NCBI RefSeq assembly: GCF_038443385.1
Contig: NZ_CP151726.1
Span: forward strand, 8,804,001-8,868,000
Length of the DNA: 64,000 nt
Direction of reading: 5' to 3'
From: Stieleria varia
GTDB taxonomy: Bacteria; Planctomycetota; Planctomycetia; Pirellulales; Pirellulaceae
Position 1 is the first letter of the stretch; each line of letters opens with the position of its first letter. The translations under genes were made by a program, and so were the position numbers. This document shows positions 33,903-42,403 of this stretch, piece after piece. The notes under the pieces were generated by a model that was not told the origin of the DNA, made no database searches, and was given only the letters and a program-made list of their open reading frames with translations.

Positions 33903-36224
33903 ATGCGAGATAGCAATATTTGGTTCACCCACCGTGATTCTTGTCGTGCAGGCAGGACAAGCGTTCGATGCCACGATGCGACCAACGGACGATCCCGCTT
34001 TGCCTGGATCGTCATTGCTGTCTTGGTTGTTTCCGGTTTTGCACTCGCTGACGCCCAGCAGTCTACGGCGGCCGACTGGACGTATTGGCGTGGTCCGGCG
34101 ATGGACGGCACCGCCGAGGCAACGGGACTGCCTGATTCTTGGGATCCCGATGGCGGCGAAGGCAGCAACGTGCTGTGGAAACGCGAGGACATCGGCGGCC
34201 CATGCACCCCGATCGTCATGAACGGCAATCTCTACACCATCCAACGCAACGAGCCCGGAGAGCCGACCGAAGGCGAAAAGGTGGTCTGCCTGAACGGGGC
34301 AACGGGTGAAACGATTTGGGAAACCAGTTTCAACGTTTGGCTTTCCGACGTGCCCGCCGAGCGGATCGGCTGGAGCAGTGTCGTCGGAGATCCAGAAACG
34401 GGTTACGTCTACGCTTTGGGTGCCTGCGATGTCTTTCAATGCTTTGATGGCAAAACCGGCGAAGTGATTTGGAAGGTCCCACTGCACGAACAATACGGAA
34501 TGCTCAGCACCTACGGTGGCCGCACCAACTTTCCCATCGTCCACGAAGACCTCGTGATCATCAGCGGGATCATCATCAACTGGGGCGAAGCCGCCAAACC
34601 CAATCACCGGATCTTGGCGTTGGACAAACGGACCGGTGCTGTTCGCTGGTTCTCCGGTACGAGGGACCTGCCTTACGACACCACCTACTCGGCACCGTCA
34701 TTGGTGACCATCGACGGGCAACGTCAGTTGATCATGGGAACGGGCGATGGCGCGGTTTGGGGATTTCAACCGCGGACGGGCAAGCCATTGTGGCACTACG
34801 ACCTTTCGCGTCGTGGAATCTTTGCCACGCCGCTGGTCGTGGGTAACAAAGTGTTCTGCTCGCACAGTGAAGAAAACTACGGTGATGAAAGCATCATGGG
34901 CGCGGTCGCGGCCCTTGAGATTTCAGGCACCGGCGACCAAACCAAAGCGAAAGAGTTGTGGAAGCAATTCGAAGTCGTCTGCGGGTACAGCGAGCCCGTC
35001 TTGGTAGAGGACCGTCTGTACGTCGTCGATGACCGCTGCAAAATGTGGGTCTTCAACGCGGAGACCGGCGAACCGCTCATCGAGAAAGAGTCCTTTGCCG
35101 GCTCGCGCCAACGCGCTGCGTTGTTGTACGCCGACGGAAAGATTTATGTTTTGACCGAGAACGGCCGATGGGCGATCGTCAAACCGACGTCCGACGGATA
35201 CGAAGTCCTCAACAAAGGCCGAGTGCGTGACACGGGTTTCTCCGGATCACCGATCGTTGCCGATGGGCGACTCTATTTCCCCAGCACCACCACGCTCTAT
35301 TGTGTGGGCACGGGTGAGGGCAAGCAGACCGCACAGACGATGACGGAAAGCCTGGGAACAGAGACTCCCGTCAGCGAAGACTCCAAGATCGCACAGATCC
35401 AAGTCTTGCCCGCCGAGTCCTTGATCCAACCGGGCGAGTCGATCGAATTCTCTGTCAACGTCTTCAACGCCATCGGACAGCAGCTGCCGACACCCGAGTC
35501 CGGGGTCTCCTACACCGTCGAAGGGCCAGCCCAGATCGATGGCAACAAATTGACAGCAAATGCCGATGCCCAGCACACCGCTGCCATCGTTACTGCGACG
35601 CTCGATGGTGTGACCGGACAAGCACGATTGAGAATCGTCCCACCGCTGCCTTGGAACTTTACCTTCGACAAACTGCAGGAACCGCCGGTATCATGGGTCG
35701 GTGCCCGATACCGTCACGTGATTCGCCCTGTCGATGGATCGAACGTGCTGACCAAGATCAGTACCATCCCCAAGGGAGCACGAAGCCGAGCGTGGATGGG
35801 GCCCAGTGATTTGTCCGAGTACACGATCGCCGCCGACGTGCGGGGCGAAAAAGCGGAAGAGCAACTGCCCGATATCGGCTTGACGGCACACGGATACGTG
35901 CTCGACTTGATGGGGCAAAGTCAGCAATTGCAGATCCGAACTTGGTCGGCTCAACTCAGGATGGCCCAGTCGGTACCATTCTCGTGGCAGGAAAACACTT
36001 GGTATCGCATGAAGCTACGCGTCGACTTGGAAGGCGAGGGCGATTCAACCGTCGCTCTCGTCCGTGGCAAGGTTTGGCCGCGAGATGTGGATGAGCCCGA
36101 AGGCTGGACCGTGACCGCTCGGGACGAATCGCCCAACTTGGCCGCCAGTCCAGGGCTTTACGGAAACGCGAAAGTCGCGGAACTTTACCTAGACAACCTT
36201 ACGGTCACAAAGAACGAAGACTGA
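33903..36224 (+). CDS. Exported PQQ-like beta-propeller protein
   Basis: 773 residues from the ATG at 33903. A signal-anchor-like helix lies at about residues 34-52 (FAWIVIAVLVVSGFALADAQ). Propeller repeats follow to about residue 500: WTYWRGPAMDGTAEATGLP, CLNGATGETIWETSF, CFDGKTGEVIWKVPL, ALDKRTGAVRWF, GFQPRTGKPLWHYDL, VFNAETGEPLIEKE. These are quinoprotein-type W-motif blades, but the cofactor ligands of true alcohol dehydrogenases are not evident. A C-terminal jelly-roll part (about 590-773) follows (YTIAADVRGEKAE, GEGDSTVALVRGKVW). In Planctomycetes such proteins often serve as outer propeller scaffolds of unknown chemistry. It is followed 166 bases later by a second propeller protein. 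Confidence 0.82.
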   Translation: MRDSNIWFTHRDSCRAGRTSVRCHDATNGRSRFAWIVIAVLVVSGFALADAQQSTAADWTYWRGPAMDGTAEATGLPDSWDPDGGEGSNVLWKREDIGGPCTPIVMNGNLYTIQRNEPGEPTEGEKVVCLNGATGETIWETSFNVWLSDVPAERIGWSSVVGDPETGYVYALGACDVFQCFDGKTGEVIWKVPLHEQYGMLSTYGGRTNFPIVHEDLVIISGIIINWGEAAKPNHRILALDKRTGAVRWFSGTRDLPYDTTYSAPSLVTIDGQRQLIMGTGDGAVWGFQPRTGKPLWHYDLSRRGIFATPLVVGNKVFCSHSEENYGDESIMGAVAALEISGTGDQTKAKELWKQFEVVCGYSEPVLVEDRLYVVDDRCKMWVFNAETGEPLIEKESFAGSRQRAALLYADGKIYVLTENGRWAIVKPTSDGYEVLNKGRVRDTGFSGSPIVADGRLYFPSTTTLYCVGTGEGKQTAQTMTESLGTETPVSEDSKIAQIQVLPAESLIQPGESIEFSVNVFNAIGQQLPTPESGVSYTVEGPAQIDGNKLTANADAQHTAAIVTATLDGVTGQARLRIVPPLPWNFTFDKLQEPPVSWVGARYRHVIRPVDGSNVLTKISTIPKGARSRAWMGPSDLSEYTIAADVRGEKAEEQLPDIGLTAHGYVLDLMGQSQQLQIRTWSAQLRMAQSVPFSWQENTWYRMKLRVDLEGEGDSTVALVRGKVWPRDVDEPEGWTVTARDESPNLAASPGLYGNAKVAELYLDNLTVTKNED

Positions 36225-36390
36225 GTTCCAGCCTACTTTCACCGAGTCACGTCGGGCGTCTGTTTCGAATCCGTTTCCGAATCACGCCCGACAAGCACAA
36301 ACCTCCCCATAAAAACTTACCCGTAGCTGACCAAACCGGTCACGCTGCAACGCACAAAAATTCAACCCGCCCTCCCCGCAGCAAATTGCA

Positions 36391-38775
36391 ATGCGTAAAC
36401 AAGAATTCTCCGCGTGGACCTGTATCGCCGGCGCCTGTCTGATGGGTTCCATCACCGCCGCCTTCGTCAGCGGGTGTAAACCGCCCACCGCCGCTCGACC
36501 GGCCGCCGAACGAACCTCCGCCAACGCGACGGCGTCCGATGCTGCCGTCAGCACCGCGTCCAACACGACCGCGTCCAACACAACCGTCACCACCGGCAAC
36601 GTCACAACGGCATCCGCTGCCGCGGTCGAAACACCGCTGGCAGATGCTCCCGCCCCGGCACCGGAAGCCCCAGCACCGGAAGCCCCAGCACCGATGAAAA
36701 CAGATGTCGCCGCAACGACGACTGATGACAAGGCCGCTGCAGAGTCACCTGTCGAGACCGCACCCGCGGAATCGGCCGACGCCAAGGTCGCGATGAAACC
36801 AGCGGAAGAGCCTGCTGCCCCCTCGCCGGCCGCAACAGAGTCGCCAGCCGCCGACACCAGTGAAACAGAAACTGCCGCCGAGGCTCCCGCAACGGAGACG
36901 TTGGTCTCTGAAGCCGTCGAGCCGGAGAAAGTCATGGAGGCCGGTGGCGACTGGCCTCAGTGGGGCGGCACGAGACTTCGCAACAACACGCCCAACGTCA
37001 GCGGCCTGCCCTTGGAGTGGAACATTGGCAAGTTCGATCGACGCACCGGTGAGTGGGACAAGTCCAAGGTGTTGAACGTCGCTTGGTATTCCAACTTGGG
37101 CAGCCAAACCTACGGCAACCCGGTGGTCGCCGACGGCCGCATTTTTGTCGGCACCAACAACGGTGCAGGACACCTGAAGCGGTATGACCCTCAAGTCGAC
37201 CTGGGATGCTTGTTGGCGTTTGATGAGACCAACGGCGATTTTCTGTGGCAACACAGCAGCGAAAAGCTGATCACCGGTCGCGTTCACGACTGGCCATTGC
37301 AAGGCATCTGCTGTTCACCGTTGGTGGAGGGAGATCGTTTGTGGTTTGTTACCAGTCGCGGGGAAGTCCGCTGTCTGGACACTGCCGGATTCAAAGACGA
37401 TGAAGACGACGGAATGGTCGACCCCGAACCCGCACGCGTCGCCGATTTGATGCTGGCCAGCGATCCAGGCAAAGCCGCCATGGGTGGTTTGGCAAAGGGC
37501 GAGGTTGCCGAAGCGTTGGCGACTGCGTTGGACACCGCCGGCGAAACCGTCAGCGGAGACGTCAAGGTCGAAGCCGTCACGGAAGGCAGCAAGTGGACCC
37601 TCACCGGTAACTTCGGAGGTGTCGATCGCACGTTGACCATCAACAAAGAAGGTCCACGACTGAGTGTCTACAAAGAGCTCGGCATCCACGATAAAAACGA
37701 CGCCGACGTGATTTGGGTTTTCAACATGATGAAGTCCCTCAACGTCAGCCAACACAACATGTGCTCGTGCAGCGTGACCAGCTACGGTGACCTGTTGTTC
37801 GTCAACACCAGCAACGGCTTGGATGAGTCTCACATCAACTTGCCTTCCCCCGACGCGCCGACGTTCATCTGCATGGACAAGAACACGGGTAAGCTGCTTT
37901 GGAGCGATGCCTCGCCCGGCAAGAATATCTTGCACGGTCAATGGTCCAGCCCAACCGTTGCTGTCCTCGGTGGCGTGCCCCAAGCAATCTTTGCCGGCGG
38001 CGATGGCTGGATTTACAGTTTCAAAGCCGACAGCGGAAACGCGGGCAAAGGCGAGCTGCTGTGGAAGTTTGACGGCAACCCCAAAGACACCGAATGGAAG
38101 CTCGGTGGCGAAGGAACCCGCAACAACATCATCGCGACACCAACCGTCTATGAAGGACGCGTCTATGTGGCCGTCGGTCAGGACCCCGAACACGGTGAAG
38201 GGCAAGGTCACCTGTGGTGTATCGATCCGACCATGCGTGGAGACATTTCTCCCCAGTTGGCGATGAAAGTCGAGGGAGACAAACGTGTCCCGATCGAGCA
38301 CAAGCGGATCCAAGCGGTCGAAGCTGAGGAAGGTGAGATCGCCGTCGACAACCCGAACTCGGGAGCGATCTGGCACTACGCGATGTACGACGCCAATGCC
38401 GACGGAGAGATCGATTTCGAAGAAGAGATGCACCGAACCATCGGATCGATCGCGATCAAGGACGATGTGCTCTACGTCGCGGACTTCTCCGGTTTGGTTC
38501 ACTGCTTGGACGCCAACGGCAAAGACGGCCAACCGGTGGTCCACTTCACCTACGACATGCTGGCCCAAAGCTGGGGCAGCCCGCTGATCGCCGACGGGCA
38601 CGTGTTCATCGGCGATGAAGATGGCGATGTGGCGATCTTTGAATTCGGCCCCGAAAACAATGAGCCGATCGAAGAAATCAACATGGGCAGCAGCGTGTAC
38701 AGCACGCCCGTCGCTGCCAATGGCCGAATCTATATCAGTACCAAAGACAAGCTCTTTGCGATCGAGAAACAATAG
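36391..38775 (+). CDS. PQQ-like beta-propeller lipoprotein
   Basis: 794 residues. The signal peptide ends in a lipobox-like FVSGC with C29 as probable lipid anchor (MRKQEFSAWTCIAGACLMGS at the N-terminus). A low-complexity Ala/Thr/Pro/Glu linker spans about residues 31-185 with a tandem APAPE repeat. The propeller occupies about 190-790: WPQWGGTRLRNNTPNVSGLPLEWN, LLAFDETNGDFLWQHSSE, CMDKNTGKLLWSDASPG, WKLGGEGTRNNIIATPTVYEGRVYVAVGQ. A DxDxD-like ANADGEIDFEEEM loop (about 670) resembles an EF-hand calcium site. It was probably exported and held at a membrane. It lies 26 bases upstream of the receiver-like gene. Confidence 0.82.
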   Translation: MRKQEFSAWTCIAGACLMGSITAAFVSGCKPPTAARPAAERTSANATASDAAVSTASNTTASNTTVTTGNVTTASAAAVETPLADAPAPAPEAPAPEAPAPMKTDVAATTTDDKAAAESPVETAPAESADAKVAMKPAEEPAAPSPAATESPAADTSETETAAEAPATETLVSEAVEPEKVMEAGGDWPQWGGTRLRNNTPNVSGLPLEWNIGKFDRRTGEWDKSKVLNVAWYSNLGSQTYGNPVVADGRIFVGTNNGAGHLKRYDPQVDLGCLLAFDETNGDFLWQHSSEKLITGRVHDWPLQGICCSPLVEGDRLWFVTSRGEVRCLDTAGFKDDEDDGMVDPEPARVADLMLASDPGKAAMGGLAKGEVAEALATALDTAGETVSGDVKVEAVTEGSKWTLTGNFGGVDRTLTINKEGPRLSVYKELGIHDKNDADVIWVFNMMKSLNVSQHNMCSCSVTSYGDLLFVNTSNGLDESHINLPSPDAPTFICMDKNTGKLLWSDASPGKNILHGQWSSPTVAVLGGVPQAIFAGGDGWIYSFKADSGNAGKGELLWKFDGNPKDTEWKLGGEGTRNNIIATPTVYEGRVYVAVGQDPEHGEGQGHLWCIDPTMRGDISPQLAMKVEGDKRVPIEHKRIQAVEAEEGEIAVDNPNSGAIWHYAMYDANADGEIDFEEEMHRTIGSIAIKDDVLYVADFSGLVHCLDANGKDGQPVVHFTYDMLAQSWGSPLIADGHVFIGDEDGDVAIFEFGPENNEPIEEINMGSSVYSTPVAANGRIYISTKDKLFAIEKQ

Positions 38776-38801
38776 CACCGTTTGACTTCGAGCTTACTCC
38801 C

Positions 38802-39188
38802 ATGACCAGACTTGTTATTGACTGTGGCAACTGCGGACCCGATTTTCACTCGATCCGACAGATGGTCACTTCCCATTTTGACGCAACTGTCGTGCAGACC
38901 CACGGGGCTCAGGACACGTTGGAATTGCTGCGTACGCGCGATGTGGACCTCGTCACGGTCAATCGCAAACTGGATCGAGACTACTCCGATGGTATGGAAG
39001 TCGTAAAATTGATCCGAGCCGATCCCGAGGTCGGCTCGGTCCCGATCATGCTGGTGACCAATTACCCCGAACATCAGGAAGCAGCGATGGAGCTGGGCTG
39101 TGAACGGGGCTTTGGAAAACTGGCGATCGGAGATCCAGAAACGTTAGAACTGTTGACGCCTTTCTTGGGCGAAGTGATCACGCGGTGA
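38802..39188 (+). CDS. Degenerate receiver-domain protein
   Basis: 128 residues consisting only of a receiver-like (CheY-fold) domain. The alternating strand/helix pattern is clear: LVIDCGN, DLVTVNRKLD, VPIMLVTNYPEH, GCERGFGKLAI. At the phospho-acceptor position the residue is Asn54 instead of Asp, and the acidic pair after strand one is reduced to D7-C8. Thr86 and Lys106 of the switch are kept. It therefore cannot be phosphorylated in the usual way and is likely a pseudo-receiver that works by binding a partner. It starts 26 bases after the lipoprotein gene and ends 40 bases before panD. Confidence 0.72.
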   Translation: MTRLVIDCGNCGPDFHSIRQMVTSHFDATVVQTHGAQDTLELLRTRDVDLVTVNRKLDRDYSDGMEVVKLIRADPEVGSVPIMLVTNYPEHQEAAMELGCERGFGKLAIGDPETLELLTPFLGEVITR

Positions 39189-39228
39189 CGCTCGTCGCCG
39201 CTGGTCGCAGAACGAAAGTGATCAGAGA

Positions 39229-39687
39229 ATGAATGGACCGTTTCGGAAAATGCTGTCCGCCAAGATTCATCGCGCGACGGTGACCGAGGCGAACGTCGAT
39301 TACGAAGGCAGCATCACCATCCCTCCCGAACTCCTGGACGCTTCGGGCATCGCTGCCTACGAAGCCGTTTGTGTGTGGAATGTTACCCGCGGAACGCGTC
39401 TGGAAACTTACGCGATCACCGGTCAAGTCGGCTCGTCGGACATCTGCGCCAACGGCGCAGCGGCGCACCTGATCCAACCCGGCGATCAAGTCATCATCGC
39501 GGCCTATGCGTTCGTTCATTCCGATGAGGTCTCGTCCCATCAACCGCGTTTGATTTTCGTGAACGAAAAGAACGCGATCGTGCACAGCGGTCCCGAGATC
39601 GCAGGACCATTGATCCGCGAGTCGGTCGGTCAAGCTTTCGATGCCGCCGTCAGGGGCACGCCTGTCGACGGAGTCGCCGGGGCGTGA
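39229..39687 (+). CDS. panD: Aspartate 1-decarboxylase precursor
   Basis: 152-residue pyruvoyl enzyme that converts aspartate to beta-alanine for pantothenate and coenzyme A. Self-cleavage site Gly-Ser is present in YEGSITI (residues about 25-31) and the active-site segment is MLSAKIHRATVTEANVDY. R-x-E-T-Y-A-I-T-G and NGAAAHLIQPGDQVIIAAYAF are typical. It is about 25 residues longer at the C-terminus than E. coli PanD. The stop codon overlaps the ATG of the next gene (TGATG), so the two are translationally coupled. A start at the internal Met (39250) is possible but the upstream MNGPFRK agrees with the usual leader. Confidence 0.93.
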   Translation: MNGPFRKMLSAKIHRATVTEANVDYEGSITIPPELLDASGIAAYEAVCVWNVTRGTRLETYAITGQVGSSDICANGAAAHLIQPGDQVIIAAYAFVHSDEVSSHQPRLIFVNEKNAIVHSGPEIAGPLIRESVGQAFDAAVRGTPVDGVAGA

Positions 39688-40346
39688 TGTCGCCCCGACG
39701 CGGTGCCCCGGGGAGCGACAGCGCTGGCAGCGACGGGTCTGGCAGCGACGGGTCTGGCCCATCAACCTTTCGCCTCCGAGGTCTTTCAGGCATGTTGCTT
39801 TTAGCGGTATTGATCGGATTGGCCGCCGGGGCTTTGTTGGGTGCACAGCCCAGTGCGAACGGCCATCTGGGGCGTAACGTCGTGCATCCATTGCAGGCTT
39901 CGCTGATCTCGTTTGCTTCCGGGACCGCGATCCTGCTGGTGCTGTCGGTTTCGATCAGCGGGTTTCCAAAATTCACCACGGCACCCGGTTCACTACCGTG
40001 GTGGGTTTGGATCGGAGGAGCGATCGGCGTCGTCATGGTTTCGACCTCGTTGTACTTCGTTCCACGAGTCGGCTCACTGCCATGGTTTGCCGCCGTCATG
40101 ACGGGTCAGACCGTCGCCGCCTTGATCCTGGATCACTACGGTTGGATGGGGAATCCTCGCAGCCAAACGTCCTGGATCCGATTGCTGGGAACGGGCCTGT
40201 TGATCGCCGGGGTGATGCTGATCGTGGTGGCCAAGCAAACAGAGAAACGGGTTTTTGACTCGAGCGATACTCTGGAAAACAATGCGATATCCGGTTCGGC
40301 CCAACGAGGCGGTGACGCCCAACCATCTGAAACCAAATCAGAATGA
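39687..40346 (+). CDS. YdcZ/DUF606-like membrane protein (DMT superfamily)
   Basis: 219 residues from the ATG at 39687 that overlaps the panD stop. The leader is a Ser/Gly/Asp-rich tract. Five hydrophobic segments follow (about residues 36-53 LSGMLLLAVLIGLAAGALLG, 70-90, 105-122, 130-150, 165-185). Motifs of the DUF606 family are GAQPSANGHLGR, ASLISFASGTAILLV and WWVWIGGAIGVVMV. DMT proteins export or import small metabolites. Most DUF606 proteins are paired as two half-transporters; here only one is present. Its position after panD raises the idea of pantothenate or amino acid transport, which is inference. Confidence 0.78.
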   Translation: MSPRRGAPGSDSAGSDGSGSDGSGPSTFRLRGLSGMLLLAVLIGLAAGALLGAQPSANGHLGRNVVHPLQASLISFASGTAILLVLSVSISGFPKFTTAPGSLPWWVWIGGAIGVVMVSTSLYFVPRVGSLPWFAAVMTGQTVAALILDHYGWMGNPRSQTSWIRLLGTGLLIAGVMLIVVAKQTEKRVFDSSDTLENNAISGSAQRGGDAQPSETKSE

Positions 40347-40972
40347 CCAACGCGTTCCCATCCAACGACAATCCAACCCCACACTCGCCCGGTGATCTCG
40401 GCGAGTCTGGATTGAATGCTGCGCACTCGGCCGGCACGCCTGCACCCGGTTCGCTAGACGGCATCTGGCGAGAATTCGGTGATCAACTGCGTCGTCGTGC
40501 CCGAACGCGTTTGCGTCAATACGGTTTGACCGGACAAACCGAATCGATGGACATCTGCAACGAAGTCATGGTCGACTTGGCTCGGCGCAAGGATGCCGAT
40601 CGCCTGCAAGCCGACGACGTGCTCGCTTACATCCTGCGGGCGATCGACAATCAAGTCGTCGATACGTTTCGGACCCTCGCTCGCCACTGTCGTGACTTTC
40701 GTCGCAATGAGTCGGCACCGGTGGAAGACATTCGGCTCAGCCAGCCGATTTCCTCGCCCAGCCAAGTGGCCCTGCGGCGTGAAGTCGCCTCACGAGTGCG
40801 TTCGGTTTTGGGTGAGCATGACGCCGTTGCGATTGACATGATGTTGGAGAATCGCGACTGGAGCGAAATCGGTGATGCGTTGGGTTTGAAACCCGATGCG
40901 GCTCGCATGCGTGTCCGTCGCGCCTTGGATCGAGTGCGAAAGGACATCGGATTGGATGAAAGTGAATGCTGA
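40343..40972 (+). CDS. ECF-type sigma factor of the planctomycete class
   Basis: 209 residues; the ATG overlaps the previous stop (ATGA). Region 2 is at about residues 45-120 (DQLRRRARTRLRQYGLTGQTESMDICNEVMVDLARRKD, AYILRAIDNQVVDTFRTLARHCRDFRRN). Region 4 is at about 150-205 (VLGEHDAVAIDMMLENRDWSEIGDALGLKPDAARMRVRRALDRVRKDI) with the helix-turn-helix. The N-terminal 35 residues are disordered. It overlaps by seven bases the gene for a pseudokinase, suggesting that the two proteins interact. In many planctomycetes ECF factors of this type are encoded next to Ser/Thr kinases. Confidence 0.85.
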   Translation: MTNAFPSNDNPTPHSPGDLGESGLNAAHSAGTPAPGSLDGIWREFGDQLRRRARTRLRQYGLTGQTESMDICNEVMVDLARRKDADRLQADDVLAYILRAIDNQVVDTFRTLARHCRDFRRNESAPVEDIRLSQPISSPSQVALRREVASRVRSVLGEHDAVAIDMMLENRDWSEIGDALGLKPDAARMRVRRALDRVRKDIGLDESEC

Positions 40973-42264
40973 AACAGCCATCGAACGACGCGACCCTGGA
41001 TCGCTGGATGGATTGGCTATCGAAACGACGCGAGCAACAGCCCCGCCAACCGCTTCGTGAATTGCTGGACCAGGCAGCGGAAATGTCCGCTCAACTGCTA
41101 CTGGACTTGGCTTGCGTCGACTTGATCCAACAACGCCGCGCCGGTGTCGAGGTCGACACCGAGTCGTATCTGCAGCAGTTTTCTTCACTACAGAACGCCG
41201 CAGCGACACTTGATTTGATCGATGCCGAACTTTGCGTCACGCGAGAACTCGGGCTGCCGCTGGACGCAAGAACGCTGATCGGTCGATTTCCCGAACAGGC
41301 AGATGCGATCGCCCAGCTGATCCGATTGGACTTAGACGCAGGATCGGCTAGTTTACTTTCCGGTGTGGTACCCACACACAGCGTGGATGAGTCACTGGAT
41401 TTTTCGCTCAGCGATCTTGCCTCGAAAAGTGATTCGCGTCAACTCGCGCAAGTCCGATCGCCGGTCACGCCACCATCATGGCTCAAGAGCCTGCACTGTG
41501 TGGCCAGCGGACCGGGTCACTGGTTGTTCAGGGGACGCGACTCGTCCAGCGGTCAGAACATGGCGATGAAGGTCATTCAGCTCTCGGGCGTGCTGACAGC
41601 GGCGGATCGCAAACGTGTCTTGGACTTGTGTGAACAAAGCAGTCAGGTCGGTCATCCCGCTTGGGTCGTGCCTCGAGTCGCCGCGATCGAAAAGAGCTAC
41701 TTGGCCGTCATCCGTCCTTGGGTGTTCGGTGTGTCGATAGAAAGCACTGTGCTGGATCAAGCCGTTGACGCGTCGTCGCTGATCCGTCGCATGCGTCACC
41801 TGTCCACCGTTGCCTACGCATTGCACGCCGCGCATCAAAGTCGGGCCTGTCACGGCGGGGTCAATGGCAAGAATCTTGTGATCGATCATGACGGTACGGT
41901 CAAGCTGTTCGACGCGGCGTCCACTCTGGTCGGATGGACGCGATGGTTGTCGGCCTGGGATAGGGACGAAGCCGCATTCGAGCGATTTCGAGTCCAGGCC
42001 GACGTTCGCGACCTCGTTCGCATGATCGCCTCCGACGCTCTGTTGTTGACAGGCTTTGGCGATCGAGACGATTGGTTTCAAAAGCTGGCCGGATTGTCGT
42101 GCGGCTGCGCCGGCGCAGTGGGTGACGAACTGGTCAGAAAAGCGAGGCAAATCGAAGACGATCCGCTTCGTCTGTCGGGGGATGCCAGTCCTTCGGCCGC
42201 GGCCCGGATCGCGACCCGGCTGCGACTGGGACGCTTTTTCCAACCACGCCCCGCGAACGATTAA
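40966..42264 (+). CDS. Pseudokinase (protein kinase fold without catalytic Asp)
   Basis: 432 residues. The N-terminal 125 residues (EVDTESYLQQFSSLQNAAATLDLIDAEL, DARTLIGRFPEQADAI) match the helical region found before many planctomycete kinases. The kinase-like region spans about 170-415. Lys202 of the ATP-binding strand is kept (MAMKVI). The catalytic loop reads C-H296-G-G-V-N-G-K-N303 instead of HRDxKPxN, so the catalytic Asp is Gly298. The DFG is D316-A-A. Phosphotransfer is thus very unlikely; binding or an anti-sigma-like role is more likely. No transmembrane segment is seen. It overlaps the ECF sigma gene by seven bases and is followed by a 60-bp palindrome and a kinase gene with intact motifs. 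Confidence 0.78.
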   Translation: MLKQPSNDATLDRWMDWLSKRREQQPRQPLRELLDQAAEMSAQLLLDLACVDLIQQRRAGVEVDTESYLQQFSSLQNAAATLDLIDAELCVTRELGLPLDARTLIGRFPEQADAIAQLIRLDLDAGSASLLSGVVPTHSVDESLDFSLSDLASKSDSRQLAQVRSPVTPPSWLKSLHCVASGPGHWLFRGRDSSSGQNMAMKVIQLSGVLTAADRKRVLDLCEQSSQVGHPAWVVPRVAAIEKSYLAVIRPWVFGVSIESTVLDQAVDASSLIRRMRHLSTVAYALHAAHQSRACHGGVNGKNLVIDHDGTVKLFDAASTLVGWTRWLSAWDRDEAAFERFRVQADVRDLVRMIASDALLLTGFGDRDDWFQKLAGLSCGCAGAVGDELVRKARQIEDDPLRLSGDASPSAAARIATRLRLGRFFQPRPAND

Positions 42265-42284
42265 ACTGTGCGGGATGCCGACCA

Positions 42285-42344
42285 CACGTAGCCGCGTCTC
42301 TCCGAGACGCGAACGTTCGCGTCTCGGAGAGACGCGGCTACGTG
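42285..42344. repeat. Perfect 60-bp palindrome, family A
   Basis: Left arm 42285-42314 (starting CACGTAGCCGCGTCTCTCCG) and right arm 42315-42344 are exact inverse complements with no loop. The right arm matches 20511-20539 over 29 bases. It lies 20 bases after the pseudokinase stop and 60 bases before the kinase start. Confidence 0.85.
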
Positions 42345-42403
42345 AACCAGTTCATTCGTATCGCTCCAACGCCCGCAGCATTCCGCCTCCTCGAAGTTTG
42401 ACC

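Noticed and set aside
37315..38778. 487-codon open frame opposite the PQQ-like lipoprotein
   Set aside because: Shadow frame; composition is not protein-like and it shares its extent with the real gene.
42056..42403. Upstream extension of the kinase reading frame
   Set aside because: It overlaps the pseudokinase gene and the 60-bp palindrome; the zinc ribbon begins exactly at the ATG at 42404.
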